The notes under the pieces: generated by a model | Databases searched by the model: none | What the model was told of the DNA's origin: nothing | Seen by the model: only the letters and a program-made list of their open reading frames with translations | In this document: positions 1 through 11,303 of the stretch, in pieces | How positions within the stretch are numbered: position 1 is the first letter of the stretch | Layout of the letters: each line of letters begins with the position of its first letter | Source of the DNA: Melanopsichium pennsylvanicum | Taxonomy: Eukaryota; Basidiomycota; Ustilaginomycetes; Ustilaginales | Assembly (NCBI GenBank): GCA_900208305.1 | Contig: OAPG01000001.1 | Span: 496,001 to 560,000, forward strand | Length of the DNA: 64,000 bases | Direction of reading: 5' to 3' | Position numbers and translations under genes: made by a program

Positions 1-1067
1 GCTTTTACTCAAAACAGGGACATTACTCCCGATGATGATCACATGAGTTGAGGGTGATTGATGATGGTCGCGTATAGAGAGAGTGTAGTTTTACAGTTTT
101 TACATTGACAGGCCAATGCGATTAGGTGGAGATCAAGTCTAGCTGAATTAGAGTAGTTGTGAGTGTGTCTAGAAACGACCGATGAGAAGCGATAGAAAAC
201 AGCGGTATGCACGGTAGCCGAGTTGGCTGACAAACCACCCGAATGCGTCTTAAGCGAGGCTCATGACAGGTGCAAAAAGCAAGCGCGGGTCGAGGCGTGC
301 TGTACCGCAAATTCACACCAACTGCTCTTGTTGCTGCTGCTACTATCGTCACTGTATGCAAGCCTCAGTGCGCTGAGCTCCACCACATCGGGTCTTGCAG
401 CAAACGGATTCGACTAACTCTTTTGATGGGCGTCTAGACAGTTTTGGTTCCGACTCGAGATCGGTGCACATTTGCTTTTGCTTGGGGTTAAACGCCAAGT
501 TTAGGAAAAGCAGGGTTATCACATTCCATCCACTCAAACATGTGAATCGACTGAAAAGACATGCGCAGAACAAAACTGCTGTGACACCTTACATTCAGGA
601 TGTCGCGAGATGACTATACAAAGCGCAATGATTTTATTCCTGAAATTGCTATAGTAGTTAATGCTGTTTAGCGGTTGGAGACATGACTTTTGGTCGGAAC
701 TTGAACCAATACGACACCAATCTGACAACGGCAAAAATGTGGGGGAATAAAGCCACAACCTCACGAACACGCTTTCCTTGAACCTGAATTTTCTTGTGTT
801 TAAAATGTGAGATTCTCACCGTGATTCGCTTTTTAGTCAAAAAAAAAAAAGGTCGCATGCGTCTGACGCCGGGACCATGTCATCCGACACGAACCAAAAC
901 TGCCGCTATTCGACCAACCTCCTCTTACTCTCCTATCACAAAATCAGCTTGTCTCGTCGTCACTACTGTCATCATCGTTACCATTACCATTAACATTACT
1001 ATCACCATCACCTGCATTCATCGCCGCATCTCTGAGTAGCTCAACCTTCCTTTAGCCACTTGGTTTC
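1..1067. other. Upstream intergenic region, no gene recognised
   Basis: Only short, unconvincing open frames on either strand. A low-complexity run of CAT/ACC-type triplets lies around 965-1015, just upstream of the aminopeptidase start, and probably belongs to its promoter or 5' leader. An A-run sits at about 840-850. No RNA gene was seen. Confidence 0.5.
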
Positions 1068-3394
1068 ATGGCGTTGATTGCTCGTCTTTCTTCCTCTGCA
1101 TTGTTTCCTGCTTCCACTTCTCGTTCTCTTCGCTCCTTCGCTCCAACGCTACTTTCCGGTTCCCACGCTCGTCTCTCCGCTTTTTCAACTCGCACCATAC
1201 ACATATCTGGCCATATCAAACCTGCGTCAACATCCCCATTCTCCTCTCTTACCATCAAGCGCCGCACCATTAGCACGCCCGCTATACCTCGCACCAACAT
1301 GACTTGGACTGCCCCCGATCCCGCTTCCGTCCCAGCACCTGCTCTTCGCGTACCTGAAGACACCCATACTCATTCCGACGTTGCTAAATACAAGCCTGTC
1401 CACCTTCATCTTGACTGGAACATTGATTGGAACGCTCGCATCATTTCTGGTCGTGTTTCACACATTATCGAGCTCATTCAGCCCGGTCTCAACTCCATCA
1501 CTCTCGATGCAAGCTACCTCAACATCAATTCGGTCAAGATTGAGGGCAAGAATGTTGAATACAACCTCGGCACACAACGCGGCACTCTGGGTGCACCTCT
1601 TCACATCCCTATTCCCTCTTCCATCAACAAGAAGGGAGACAAAATCCATCTAGACATCGACTACAGCACCACCCACAAATGCACTGCTCTCGGCTGGCTC
1701 ACCAAGCATCAAACCGCCGGAAACACCAATCCTTTCCTCTACTCTCAATGCCAGGCCATCCACTGCCGATCGCTCGTCCCTTGCATCGACTCGCCTTCCC
1801 ACAAAATCACTTACACTGCTAGCGTCAGCTCCCGCATCCCTATCCTCATGTCCGCCCTCAAGGATGACTCCAAGCCAACCCAGCCTGGCACTTACCACTT
1901 TAAGCAGCCCGTCGGTATTCCCTCTTACCTCATCGCAATCGTTGGCGGTGATCTTGAATTTCGCAAGCTTGGTGAGCGAACCGGAATCTGGGCCGAGCCT
2001 CCCAACGCTGACGCCGTCCAGTGGGAATTCGAGGCGGATGCAGAGCGATTCCTCGAGCATGCAGAGAAGCTCATCTCGCCCTACTCGTGGACGCGTTACG
2101 ACTCGGTCGTTCTTCCACCCTCCTTCCCTTACGGCGGTATGGAGAATGCAAATCTCACTACCCTCACTCCCTCGCTCGTTTGCGGTGATCGAAGCTTGAC
2201 TGACGTGCTTTTGCACGAATTGTGCCACTCTTGGTCTGGCAACCTGACTTCGTGTGCCAACTGGACTCACTTTTGGCTCAACGAAGGCTGGACAGTCTAC
2301 CTTGAGCGTCTGCTCCTTCAACATGTCCACGGACCAGAACAAGGTCCCGCTCATCGCGGCTTTTCCTACATCATCGGCTCCAAGGCTCTCAAAGACGCCC
2401 TTGAACAATTCACCCAAAACCCTCGATTCCAGCGTCTCATCCCCGCTTTCAAGGACGGCGAAGACCCCGACGACGCTTTCTCCTCAATCCCTTATGAGAA
2501 GGGTTCCAACTTCCTTCTCTACCTTGAGCGCACCGTGGGCGGTCTGGACAACTTTTTGCCGTATGCAAAGAGCTACTTCCACGCCTTCTACAATCGCTCT
2601 GTCACCACCCAAGAGTGGATGCAACACCTTTTCAAGTTCTTCGAGACCAACGCTGAGGCCACGGCTGCGCTTAACAAGGTCGATTGGGATGCATGGTTCC
2701 ACGGCGAAGGTACCGAATTGCCGGTCAAAATGGAATACGATACGACGCTTGCCGAGCAGGCGTTCAGCTTGGCCAACAGATGGATCCAGGTCATTGAAGG
2801 ACGTGAATCGGTCGACAGCGCTCATTTCAACAAAGAGGATATTCAAGGCTGGAATGCCAACCAGGTCGTCGTCTTTTTGGAGCGTCTGCACTCTGGTCCC
2901 AAGGTGCCACTTGCTATTACAGACAAGCTTGACCAAGTGTACCAATTCAGCAAGGCCACCAACGGTGAGGTCCTGTTGAGGTTCTTTGAGGTCGCGCTCG
3001 AAGTTAAGGGTGGCAAATACGCTCAACAGGCTGCCGAGTGGGTCAAGGGTCAGGGTAGGATGAAGTTCTGCAGGACCATTTACAGGGCACTCAACAAAGT
3101 CGAGCCTGAATTGGCAAAGAAGACTTTCCTTGACAACAAAGGCTTCTATCACCCCATTGCCGCGGCACAGATCGAAAAGGTAAGTTCATCTTTCATGATA
3201 CATTTTGTGATTTCCCACCTTTCTCCCTTTTCTCCGAGTATGATGGCACAACGAGTTGCTCGTGAGGGTCATCTTGATCTCAGCTGCGGACTGGTATATT
3301 TGCGGACCGTGATGCTGACATGCATCGGCGCTCTTCGCTTCGTCGATTATCCCCCCCTTTTGCTCCTTTCTCCCTCCAGGATCTTGGACTCTAA
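1068..3394 (+). CDS. LAP2: Leukotriene A4 hydrolase / M1 zinc aminopeptidase, short splice form
   Basis: M1-family metallopeptidase of the LTA4H/Lap2 type, which removes N-terminal residues and can act as an epoxide hydrolase. Exon 1 is 1068-3179 (704 codons, phase 0). The donor is GTAAGT at 3180, and a proximal acceptor at 3379 gives exon 2 at 3380-3394, coding DLGL and a stop (708 aa). Visible motifs are GGMEN (residues 356-360), the zinc site HELCH (383-387) with its third ligand E406 19 residues later, and the catalytic-Tyr segment SSIPYEKG. The first ~77 residues are rich in Arg and Ser with almost no acidic residues, as in a mitochondrial presequence. M78 (ATG at 1299) would give a ~631-aa form, close to the usual size of cytosolic family members. 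The KDLGL tail matches the family's usual C-terminus. A second acceptor at 3511 instead joins this exon to the isopentenyltransferase frame. Confidence 0.93.
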
Positions 3395-3511
3395 GTTCGC
3401 ATCTTGTCTGCTGGAAGCACTGTTTACTCAAATTCAAGTCGCATTTGCTTCTCCTTGCCTTCTGTCTGAAACAATGTTTTTTGTGCTCTCTTTCTTACCT
3501 CGATGATTTAG
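3180..3511 (+). other. Alternatively spliced intron with two 3' acceptors
   Basis: One donor (GTAAGT, 3180) faces two good acceptors. The proximal one ends CCTCCAG at 3379 after a long pyrimidine tract (200-nt intron). The distal one ends GATTTAG at 3511 (332-nt intron). A CTGAC branch-like motif lies near 3309. Both acceptors are followed by codons for D-L-G-L: GATCTTGGACTC then TAA at the proximal site, GATCTCGGCCTA then an open frame at the distal site. If the intron is retained, the frame stops at 3506. The choice of acceptor would decide between aminopeptidase alone and an aminopeptidase-isopentenyltransferase fusion. Confidence 0.75.
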
Positions 3512-5260
3512 GATCTCGGCCTAATCTCAGCATCACCAGATTCTACGAAAGGCGATGTGGTGACCATCTTCGGTAGCACGGGCACAGGCAAAACCAAGCT
3601 TTCGGTGGAGCTCGCTCTGGCACTGTCTGCGTCTGCTTCTCCCGGCTCCTCAAGACGTTTTGGCTCGTGTCAAGGTGCAGAGGTCATTTCGTGCGACAGC
3701 ATGCAAATCTACCGCGGCCTCGATATCATTACCAACAAGGCGACCAAGGAGGAGATGAAAGGTGTACCGCATCATTTGTTGGGATTCTTGGATCCAAGTT
3801 CGGATGAAGGGGGTGGATATGATGTTACGCGATTCGTTGAGGATACAAATCGTATAGCGAAGCAGCTGATTCGAGAGGCAAAAATTCCGATTATGTGTGG
3901 TGGGACAAGTTACTACTTGCAACACTTGCTTTTTCCTGGTCGTCTCATCACAACGTCCAGTATACCTCAAGGGAATGAGGCAGAGCGAGGCGTGATTGTG
4001 GATCTCATCGCCGATCCAGCTTATCGAGCATTGACCGAATCACAGAAGCAACTCCTGCATCAAGTGTCCGCAGCGAACACCACCAAAATTGATCTAGCTG
4101 CCAAAGCAGCAGCAGATCCAGCACTCGGAATGGAGTTGTGGACACTTCTTCAAAACTTGGACCCCAGCATGGCTAGCAGGTGGCATTACAAAGACACTAG
4201 GAAGGTGGCCAATTCTCTACGCATCTACAAGGAAAGCGGTCGACCGCACTCGTGTTGGATTGCCGAACAAGATTCTCGCGATACAACCTCGACTACTACC
4301 AATGATACTAGTAGTGACGGTGAGGAAGGAGGTGTGAGTGGGTATAGGAAGCTGCTGTTTTGGCTTTGGTGTGATCCGCTGATTTTGCGCGATAGACTTG
4401 ATGATCGCGTTGACGGAATGGTATCGCGAGGGTTAGAGGCGGAAGTGAGCGAGATGAGGCAGATCGCTAAGAAGATGCTCGACAAAACACTCTCCTCGAA
4501 TCCAACTTACCAATTGGGGATCTTCCAGACCATAGGGTACCGTCAATTTGCAGAGTACCTGGACAAGTTAGAAGATCTCACCCAATCTCCGTCGTCAAAG
4601 GAGAAACAGCAGTGGTTCGGTGAGGCAATCGAAACCACAAAGACGGCTACTAGACAATACGCAAAGAGTCAGACAAAGTGGGTTCAGAACAAGCTCATAC
4701 CCGAAGTAAGACGAGTCCAGTCTTTGCTCTGTTGCCCCGATACAGAATTGTATCTCCTCGATGCGACCGATGTATCCAAGTGGGATGAGAAAGTGTTACA
4801 TCCTGCCTTGAAGGTGCTTGGAGCGTTTCTCAACAGATCACCTCTACCCGATCCAAGGGAGGTATCGAACTCGGAAATTGCCCAACAGTATCTTTATTCT
4901 GGCAGAACGGTGAATCAGGCTTTGAACAAGATGCGAACATTGACCGCCTCAACGCGTGAAGAAAAAGAGCAAGTGGGTGGGGAGGGCATTAAGACAATCG
5001 AAGCGAATAAGATGTTTAGGTGTCAAGTGTGCACTTTTGACCCAACCCAACCTGTCATGGTAAGACAAGTCGACAGAGATGCTCATACCAAGGGTCGATA
5101 TCATCGGAATAATTTGAAAAGGAGGATGGGAAAGGATGAAAAGGAGAAAAAAATTCGCGACAAGATTGCTCAAGGTGAAAAGGTTCGCACTCTCAGACAG
5201 CAGTTGAAGCATCTCCCAACAAGATTAAACGAGGGTGAAGAGGAGCCAAAAAAGACTTGA
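3512..5260 (+). CDS. MOD5: tRNA dimethylallyltransferase (isopentenyltransferase), as a C-terminal fusion exon
   Basis: MiaA/MOD5/TRIT1 family enzyme, which transfers dimethylallyl to A37 of UNN-decoding tRNAs in cytosol and mitochondria. The exon codes 582 residues: P-loop GSTGTGKTKLS, the substrate segment SCDSMQIYRGLDI, GVPHHLLGFLDP, then CGGTSYYLQHLLFPG, and a C-terminal C2H2 finger (CQVC ... H-x5-H near the end) as in eukaryotic MOD5. The frame has no ATG before the P-loop. An in-frame TAG at 3509-3511 is the splice acceptor itself, so the frame begins exactly at 3512. Translation therefore most simply requires splicing from 3179 in the aminopeptidase, giving a fusion of about 1286 aa with the P-loop at residues 725-732. 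GTG/ACG starts near 3545-3560 or an unseen upstream exon are alternatives. It ends 195 bp from the convergent ATG3. Confidence 0.9.
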   Translation, partial: DLGLISASPDSTKGDVVTIFGSTGTGKTKLSVELALALSASASPGSSRRFGSCQGAEVISCDSMQIYRGLDIITNKATKEEMKGVPHHLLGFLDPSSDEGGGYDVTRFVEDTNRIAKQLIREAKIPIMCGGTSYYLQHLLFPGRLITTSSIPQGNEAERGVIVDLIADPAYRALTESQKQLLHQVSAANTTKIDLAAKAAADPALGMELWTLLQNLDPSMASRWHYKDTRKVANSLRIYKESGRPHSCWIAEQDSRDTTSTTTNDTSSDGEEGGVSGYRKLLFWLWCDPLILRDRLDDRVDGMVSRGLEAEVSEMRQIAKKMLDKTLSSNPTYQLGIFQTIGYRQFAEYLDKLEDLTQSPSSKEKQQWFGEAIETTKTATRQYAKSQTKWVQNKLIPEVRRVQSLLCCPDTELYLLDATDVSKWDEKVLHPALKVLGAFLNRSPLPDPREVSNSEIAQQYLYSGRTVNQALNKMRTLTASTREEKEQVGGEGIKTIEANKMFRCQVCTFDPTQPVMVRQVDRDAHTKGRYHRNNLKRRMGKDEKEKKIRDKIAQGEKVRTLRQQLKHLPTRLNEGEEEPKKT

Positions 5261-5455
5261 AACAAATCATAATTCTTGTGTAGGTTTTTCAAACAGATCC
5301 ATACATTATCAAATTGATCGATTTTAAGTTTCCTAAGCAAATGCTGTCAGTGGTTCGAATCGATGTTAAAACACATTGTGCAAATTTGGAATGAATGACG
5401 GTAGATGTATTCTCGAAATCTATAGAATGCGACGTTTGAAAGAACAAGACATGGT

Positions 5456-6904
5456 CTAAACTGCCTGCGTAGCATCGATTTCGATGGCAGGAACGATGGA
5501 AGCCATGAATTTGAGAAAGATGATCATGTACTGATCCACTCTCAATCCTTCCACTTGCTCATTTGACTCTGCCTCTACCTGAGCTGTCTCACCCTCCTTG
5601 ACCTCGATAGACGTCTGACCCGCAACTTCTACACCTGACCCTGCACCAGTCACCCGTTTAACCGCATTACCAATTCCCCAACCTCTTCTCTTCTTCTTCT
5701 CGACCCCATTCCCACCACCTGCTCCTCCCAATCCTGACTCGGCAGCCACCACCTTCTTCTGTTCTTCAATCACGCTTGAATTCATGCGCTCAATCACCTT
5801 TTTCATCACACTCGCATGTTTACACGGATGAATACTTGCCGTTGCTACACCTACTTGATTTGAATTGCTCGTTGCCGAGCTGTCCGGCCCAGCATGGCCA
5901 TGCGGGAAAGGTTCAATCGTCACCGTCTTCTGAGCATAGTCCGAGGAAACATCTTCAAAGATCTGATAAGGTTTCAGTGGCACTCCATGCTCGTCGTAGC
6001 CCACAAGCCACATTCGAGGAGTTTGGTAGTACTTATCGTAGGTGATGATGCAATCGTACTTTCGAACGGAAAGGATGTTGGAGTTGACACCAGTGGAATT
6101 TGAAGATGCCAAGGTGGTCTGAAGGCTAGGCTTGGTCGCTGTGGCGGGATCGTCCACCTCTTCGACACCCACTCCGAGACCGAGGGCTTCCTCATCGTCA
6201 TCATTCATATCAGGAATATCTTGAATGTCGACTAGATCACCAATGCAATTTCCTGATGTAGACTGTGGTAGTGATGAATCGTTTTCAAGGCCGATGCCGG
6301 CAACACGAGCGGCGAGATCGTCTTCTTGACCTTCTGTAAGCTGTTGTTCGGGAGCGCGGAAATCTTCTCCCATATCGGGTATGTCGGCCATTTCATTGGC
6401 TCGATTACTCGAGCCAGAGTGCTGGTCGTAATGCGTTGCTACCCACTGCTCGTCCTCGCCTGCTTCTGCGCCTGCTTCATCGAAGCTCATCAGCTTTTCG
6501 TCATCTTCCTTGACACCTACGCCAACACCTTTTTCGATTTGAGAGACACGACGAAGGGAAGGAACCCCGCAGGAGATGAGGAACTGCTTGTCTTTCGGCA
6601 GGTAATCGCGCGCTTTGGACGGAGAACCGGCACACCATTGCCATGTGGGAAACTTGTACGATAGGAAATCTCCAGCTGCGACGAATTCGTCTGTGTGTTT
6701 TGTTTGAAAGAATTAGTCGATTGACCCAAGATAGTGTGAATTGGCATGTATCGTAGTGAGCATGAGGTAGGCGTCGCAACGTGAAGGGCCGAAATGGGCT
6801 GACGTACCTGGTGTGATGCGGCCATGTTCTTTGAACTTTGACTCCCTCAACACGGGAGAGAGGTACTCTCGCACTGCCCAAAAATGGGTTTGGAGTGTGT
6901 TCAT
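5456..6904 (-). CDS. ATG3: Autophagy E2-like enzyme Atg3
   Basis: E2-like enzyme that conjugates Atg8 to phosphatidylethanolamine during autophagosome formation. Exon 1 is 6904-6808, opening with the ATG3 N-terminal signature [19 protein letters not shown]. The donor GTACGT and a CACACAG acceptor enclose an intron at 6691-6807. Exon 2 (6690-5456) continues [19 protein letters not shown]. Total 443 aa. The catalytic cysteine is C322 in [11 protein letters not shown], preceded by the [14 protein letters not shown] segment. The acidic, Ser/Gly-rich flexible region is long, and an extra ~50-residue Lys/Gly-rich insert lies between the catalytic Cys and the C-terminal [17 protein letters not shown] block, so it is larger than yeast Atg3 (310 aa). 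An ATG at 6490 is internal and not the start. Confidence 0.95.
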
Positions 6905-9900
6905 CTTTGTTCTTTTTTGGCCTTGGAGAGCTACCGAGTTGTAATAGAGCTTAATGATGTTCTGACTGAGATAAGCTGTGCGTATAATAGTGGAATTGGT
7001 TTGGTTATCAGCTTAATACTGTACAGTGATTTGTTTTACAGTACTGTAGTGACCACCCCAAGATGTACGTGCGTGTCTGTGTGGCGCAGCTAATATCCAG
7101 ATGGTCCGTGTTCCGTCTTTAGGGTCTGTGTTGTTTCAAGACCCTGAGTTTTTTCAACTAGCAAGTGCAAATGCGCGTAAACTTTTTTTGGGATCCCAAA
7201 TTGTTAGAAGGCCAATGTAAAACATTCACAAATGCAAAACCCCAACTCGAAATGAAGGCTTCAAAAAGGCCATCCAAAATTGGAGTCCCATGGAGCAAGG
7301 ACCCCTATCAGGCTACGAAGGTTGCCTCATAAATGGATGACGTCATCTCTGATGGTATCCAAGTAATGGAGGACGGCCCTAATTTAGCAGCTAGGTAGGG
7401 CGACATGGCAAAATCGTTGGCTTGGTCCACAGTACAGCCACATCCTGGTTTCGTTTTTGAGAGCTACGGAAGTAGGCACAGAACCGAGAGCAAGGACCCT
7501 GTACCGGCCAACAGTTGCTCTCAGGAACTGTAGACCTAACTTACACATAGCAGTATGACCTAGTATACCCTAATTATGTGCCAAGCATCAGCAGGGCTGG
7601 CGGACATCGCATCCTTCTACCAAGCCTACTAGGAACGACCGGACCTGCAAAAAGCGCTGGCAATCTTTTACGCCTTGTTTTGATGGTTTACACCACTCTA
7701 ACTTGGCCGATTTGGCACCGAAACAAACACGGAGTAAAGCTGACCGACGAATGCAAATGCTGCGAAAGTGCTTTCCGGTTGAGCGCTGGATAAGGCGGAC
7801 AGCCAAGCGAGTGGAAAGTGAGAGCTCAGCAGTTGAAAGAGATGTGAAGTGCGACGTACATAAGCACGCGTTGATGATGATCTAGACTCGTGCCGGTGAA
7901 TAGGGTTGGCGCAGGCTATGCTGAGCTTATGACAGCAATCAAGGCCAGACCTTGGTCTGTTGCAGCACAGCTTTCTCTGCGTATTTGGAGCGGAGAATTT
8001 GAGGGATTGGCCGTGTTGCAACTCTATCGAACACCCATCTTGAGAAACATGCGTAAGATTGAAACTTCTTTTTGTCAACTTTAACAATGTGCGTAGCTTA
8101 AATGTTTTGTTGAGCGACTCTGGAGACAAAGAAGCTATTAAAGTGACGCGCCGATCCCCACGTTATATCTAAACTCGACGCAATGCGGTCATGACGATCG
8201 AAGAGTGCACCCATAAGTGCGTCTATGTCCGGCCTTCCCTCTCGCGCAGTCATTCGGGTCCGCACCGCTCTTTGTTTTGCATCACCACAGCTTGGCTCCA
8301 TCCTCTACAGCTCAAGCTTCTGTCTCCACACGTTGTTCTCCGCGGAAATACCAACCTCTTCCGTATTGGTGTGACCTTCAGCGATCCATCACCCAAGCGA
8401 GTTCCGGCCTCGATAATCCGCAACATCCTGTTTGCCTTACTCGGGTGTCAACGTGCGTGTCTCTTGGGAATTGTATTCACTTGCAGAGCCATATCCGATC
8501 CCGAAACGTTGCCTGCAACGCATGCCGGCCTTTGCTGGTGCTTTGAAGCGGTTTCCACCCCACTCGATCAACATGACAAGATTCTTGCAGCTCGGCTAGG
8601 TTTCATGTTCGGCGACCGCCATTCGGCCGACGCAACATTGACCGACGTTGACAATGAAGGGCTGCGTACATAGCAAATGCCGTGGGAACCATGCGTCCTC
8701 AGCCGCAATGGGTTGATCACCGCTTGCTCGGCATCATCGCTACTAGTCAATGCCAAAGCACTGTCACTTGTGCCAAGTGCGAAGCTCTGTTGACATCAAT
8801 ATAGCCTGGATACCACCTTACTTTCTATATTGATGCGCGTAGAAAGGGGTCCAATTCGGAGAGAGAGAGAAAGGCGGTTCTTGGAAGCTGGGTGAAGTGA
8901 GCGAGCACCGTCGAACTGTAGCTGCTTGTTGTGTTGGACCCCAGATCGCCGGATAATTCGTTAGGTCCAAGAGGCAACATGACAAGTTCATAAATCAGAG
9001 CAGCTTGGTCCCCTTTTTGGCTCTGGCGTGTTCAGCAAGTCTGATGGTAAGGCACAGCTTTGACAGCCCAATATATTTCGAAGCACGCGGGACGGACGGA
9101 ATTATTTGAATGGATAGCACGTTTAGAGCTTGAGACCGAACGCATGCTGCATCTTTAAATGTCCAGCGGGCGTTTGTATTTGGATTCTTCAACGGCGGAG
9201 GACGATGGCAAGGGAAAGAGAGTCCCAGAAAGGAGAAATCTTGGCATTTGTGAGCATCGACAAATTCAATTCCCGAAGGGCCGAATAGTGCGCGCGATTT
9301 CAGATTAACAATAGAACTGTTTACTCTAAGTCCATGACCACAGTGTGGCAAAAAATTGTATTCCAACTCTTTAGCACCGCTTGTACAACCGCAACTTCGA
9401 TCGGCGTGGATGCCGGTTTAAGACAGTTTCGAGCCCAGCCGCTCCTGCTGCTTATCCTTTGCTCTCAGGCTTAAATTTATTCATTCTCGACCCAATTCTA
9501 TTCTGTTTGTTACTGTATAGTTAATTTTTGTTTCGATCTTGGCGTACGCAAGCAAAATACTTTACGCCGGCCTTTGCTCACTCAACCCACCCCGGCCGCT
9601 TTTTGATACCGTAAATCAAATGCGAGCAGGGCTCAACGGAGCAGGGCTCAATTTGACGACGTGCCTTTGTCAAATATTTCCATACCAGGCAACGGATGGC
9701 CCTGTCTTGACATTTTCGCTTCACTCTCATCTTGGCCTGTCCAGATTGCCGGTTCACGCTGCTCAGTCTCCCTCATCACTGATTCAGTAAGTTTTCATGA
9801 AGCCAAGGAAAAAGAATAGTCCGTGGATCGAAGCGTTTTTTGAAGCAGTGCCCTCCTGGTGGCGAATCAAAAGAGACGTTAGGGCCTCTGAGAGAAAGAC

Positions 9901-10344
9901 TGGTACTGCCGCACACTGAAAATGCCCCTCGATGAAAACGGATACCGAAACCGTTGGTGCTAGCTCGCTCGCTCCTTGTGCGCATGTGTGATCCCTCCGC
10001 TGAGCTTTTCAGGCCTCACTTACAACCACATCATACCTTTGCATAGACGGTTTTGCTGGTGAATCCCTCGGCAAATAAGCTATCGACACATAGTCGCGAT
10101 CCAAGAACAGCTCCATTCAGCTGAGGAGTCGCTACTCAACACCAACCATCGTCGTCTCGCTTGTCAATCACACCTTGCACGATCATCTTCACAATACAAG
10201 CTATCGCGGCTTGTTTCTACCACCTCCATCTGTACTTAAATTCTTTACTTACAATACCAGCAACGAGGAGCAGCACAGCTTGACAAGCTTGCATCTCCTC
10301 CCACGATCTTGCCCTCTTATCATCATCACCTGAATCATTTGTAC
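6905..10344. other. Long intergenic region, no gene recognised
   Basis: About 3.4 kb with only short open frames, the longest being 8191-8673 plus (160 codons, no recognisable domain). An 11-bp perfect inverted repeat occurs at 8794-8804/8825-8835. No tRNA or transposon protein was recognised. The last ~300 bp, rich in CATC/CAACAC and pyrimidines, look like promoter and 5' leader for the BLUF gene. Confidence 0.45.
8794..8835. repeat. 11-bp perfect inverted repeat
   Basis: CATCAATATAG at 8794-8804 is matched by its exact reverse complement at 8825-8835, with a 20-nt spacer. It could form a hairpin or be a binding site for a dimeric protein. Nothing nearby indicates its function. Confidence 0.5.
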
Positions 10345-11232
10345 ATGATCAAAATGCTTCACCAGCACACCACGTCTTCCGCACCGCTTTCCGTACAGAG
10401 GCTTACGGTCCATCACGAGCGCCCACCTTCCATCCCACGCTCTGCCATGTACACTTCCAACACTTCGGAAGGCTATGGCGACCTTGCCTTCCCCACACGA
10501 CCACCAGCATCATTCAGTCGCAGTGCTTCATCTCGCAACACAAACGTCATTACCCCTGCAAAGCGTCCCTCTTCTAGCCCCTCGTCTCGCCAATCTTCGT
10601 CAGATTCAATCGATTTCTTCACAACCGATTCGTACTCCACTCGCTCCTCGCCAACCAGCAGCATTGATGCTGGCACTCCCGAGGAGGAAGATCTCATTCA
10701 AGTAGTCTACACTTCATCCGCACGCTCGCGTCAAATGTCGAATGACGAAGTCAAATCCATTCTTCGCGCATCCCGTTTCAACAACACGGGCAAAGGCATC
10801 ACAGGTCTACTCCTGTATCGGGATGGCTCTTTTGCACAATTCCTTGAAGGTCCCGCTCATGCGGTCGACTCACTCTACGACAAGATCGAGAGAGACCCTC
10901 GTCACCACGGAGTCATCAGGATTTTGAGGCAGTCGGTAGCCAAGCGCGATTTTAGAGAGTGGAGCATGGCGTTCCGTGACCTGGATTTGCTCCGCAATGT
11001 CTCGCCTTCAGCCCGATCAGATGAAATGGCAGGCGAGAAGCCACCCGAGGAGGTGCTGAATGAGGGCTTCAGTCAGCTCATGAACGTCGGTCTAAGGGTC
11101 GGCGATCACTCGGATGACGAATATAGGCCGGATGCCATGGGTAATGCTAAACTCGACTTGCCCGATGATATGTCGGCCCCTATGAGGAAACTTGTCACCA
11201 CTTTCTACAGGCTTATGGATCGTCCACTTTGA
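10345..11232 (+). CDS. BLUF-domain blue-light sensor protein
   Basis: Contains a complete BLUF domain (flavin-binding blue-light sensor) after a Ser/Pro-rich, probably disordered N-terminus of ~110 residues. The photocycle residues are all present with the spacing of bacterial AppA: Y122 (IQVVYTSSAR), N147 (FNNTGKGITG), Q165 (FAQFLEGP), and W206/M208 (FREWSMAF). Offsets from the Tyr are 25, 43 and 84, against 24, 42 and 83 in AppA. There is no EAL, cyclase or other output domain; the ~75-residue tail is acidic and ends FYRLMDRPL. Start: the frame is open from a TTG at 10309, and the first ATG is 10345 (295 aa); later in-frame ATGs at 10354 and 10447 are possible. BLUF proteins are mainly bacterial and uncommon in fungi, so ancient transfer is possible. 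Codon use looks like its neighbours. Output partner unknown. Confidence 0.9.
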   Translation: MIKMLHQHTTSSAPLSVQRLTVHHERPPSIPRSAMYTSNTSEGYGDLAFPTRPPASFSRSASSRNTNVITPAKRPSSSPSSRQSSSDSIDFFTTDSYSTRSSPTSSIDAGTPEEEDLIQVVYTSSARSRQMSNDEVKSILRASRFNNTGKGITGLLLYRDGSFAQFLEGPAHAVDSLYDKIERDPRHHGVIRILRQSVAKRDFREWSMAFRDLDLLRNVSPSARSDEMAGEKPPEEVLNEGFSQLMNVGLRVGDHSDDEYRPDAMGNAKLDLPDDMSAPMRKLVTTFYRLMDRPL

Positions 11233-11303
11233 TCGTCTTCTCTCACGCAACCATTTGGTTGTGGTGTCATACTTTTCTTGGTATACCCCCAGCTACTCTT
11301 AAT

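Noticed and set aside
1650..3152. Long minus-strand frames (255 and 222 codons) over the aminopeptidase gene
   Set aside because: They are antisense to a clearly conserved M1 peptidase and show no domain; shadows of biased codon use.
5345..5365. tRNA B-box-like GGTTCGAATC after the isopentenyltransferase gene
   Set aside because: No A box or cloverleaf can be drawn around it.
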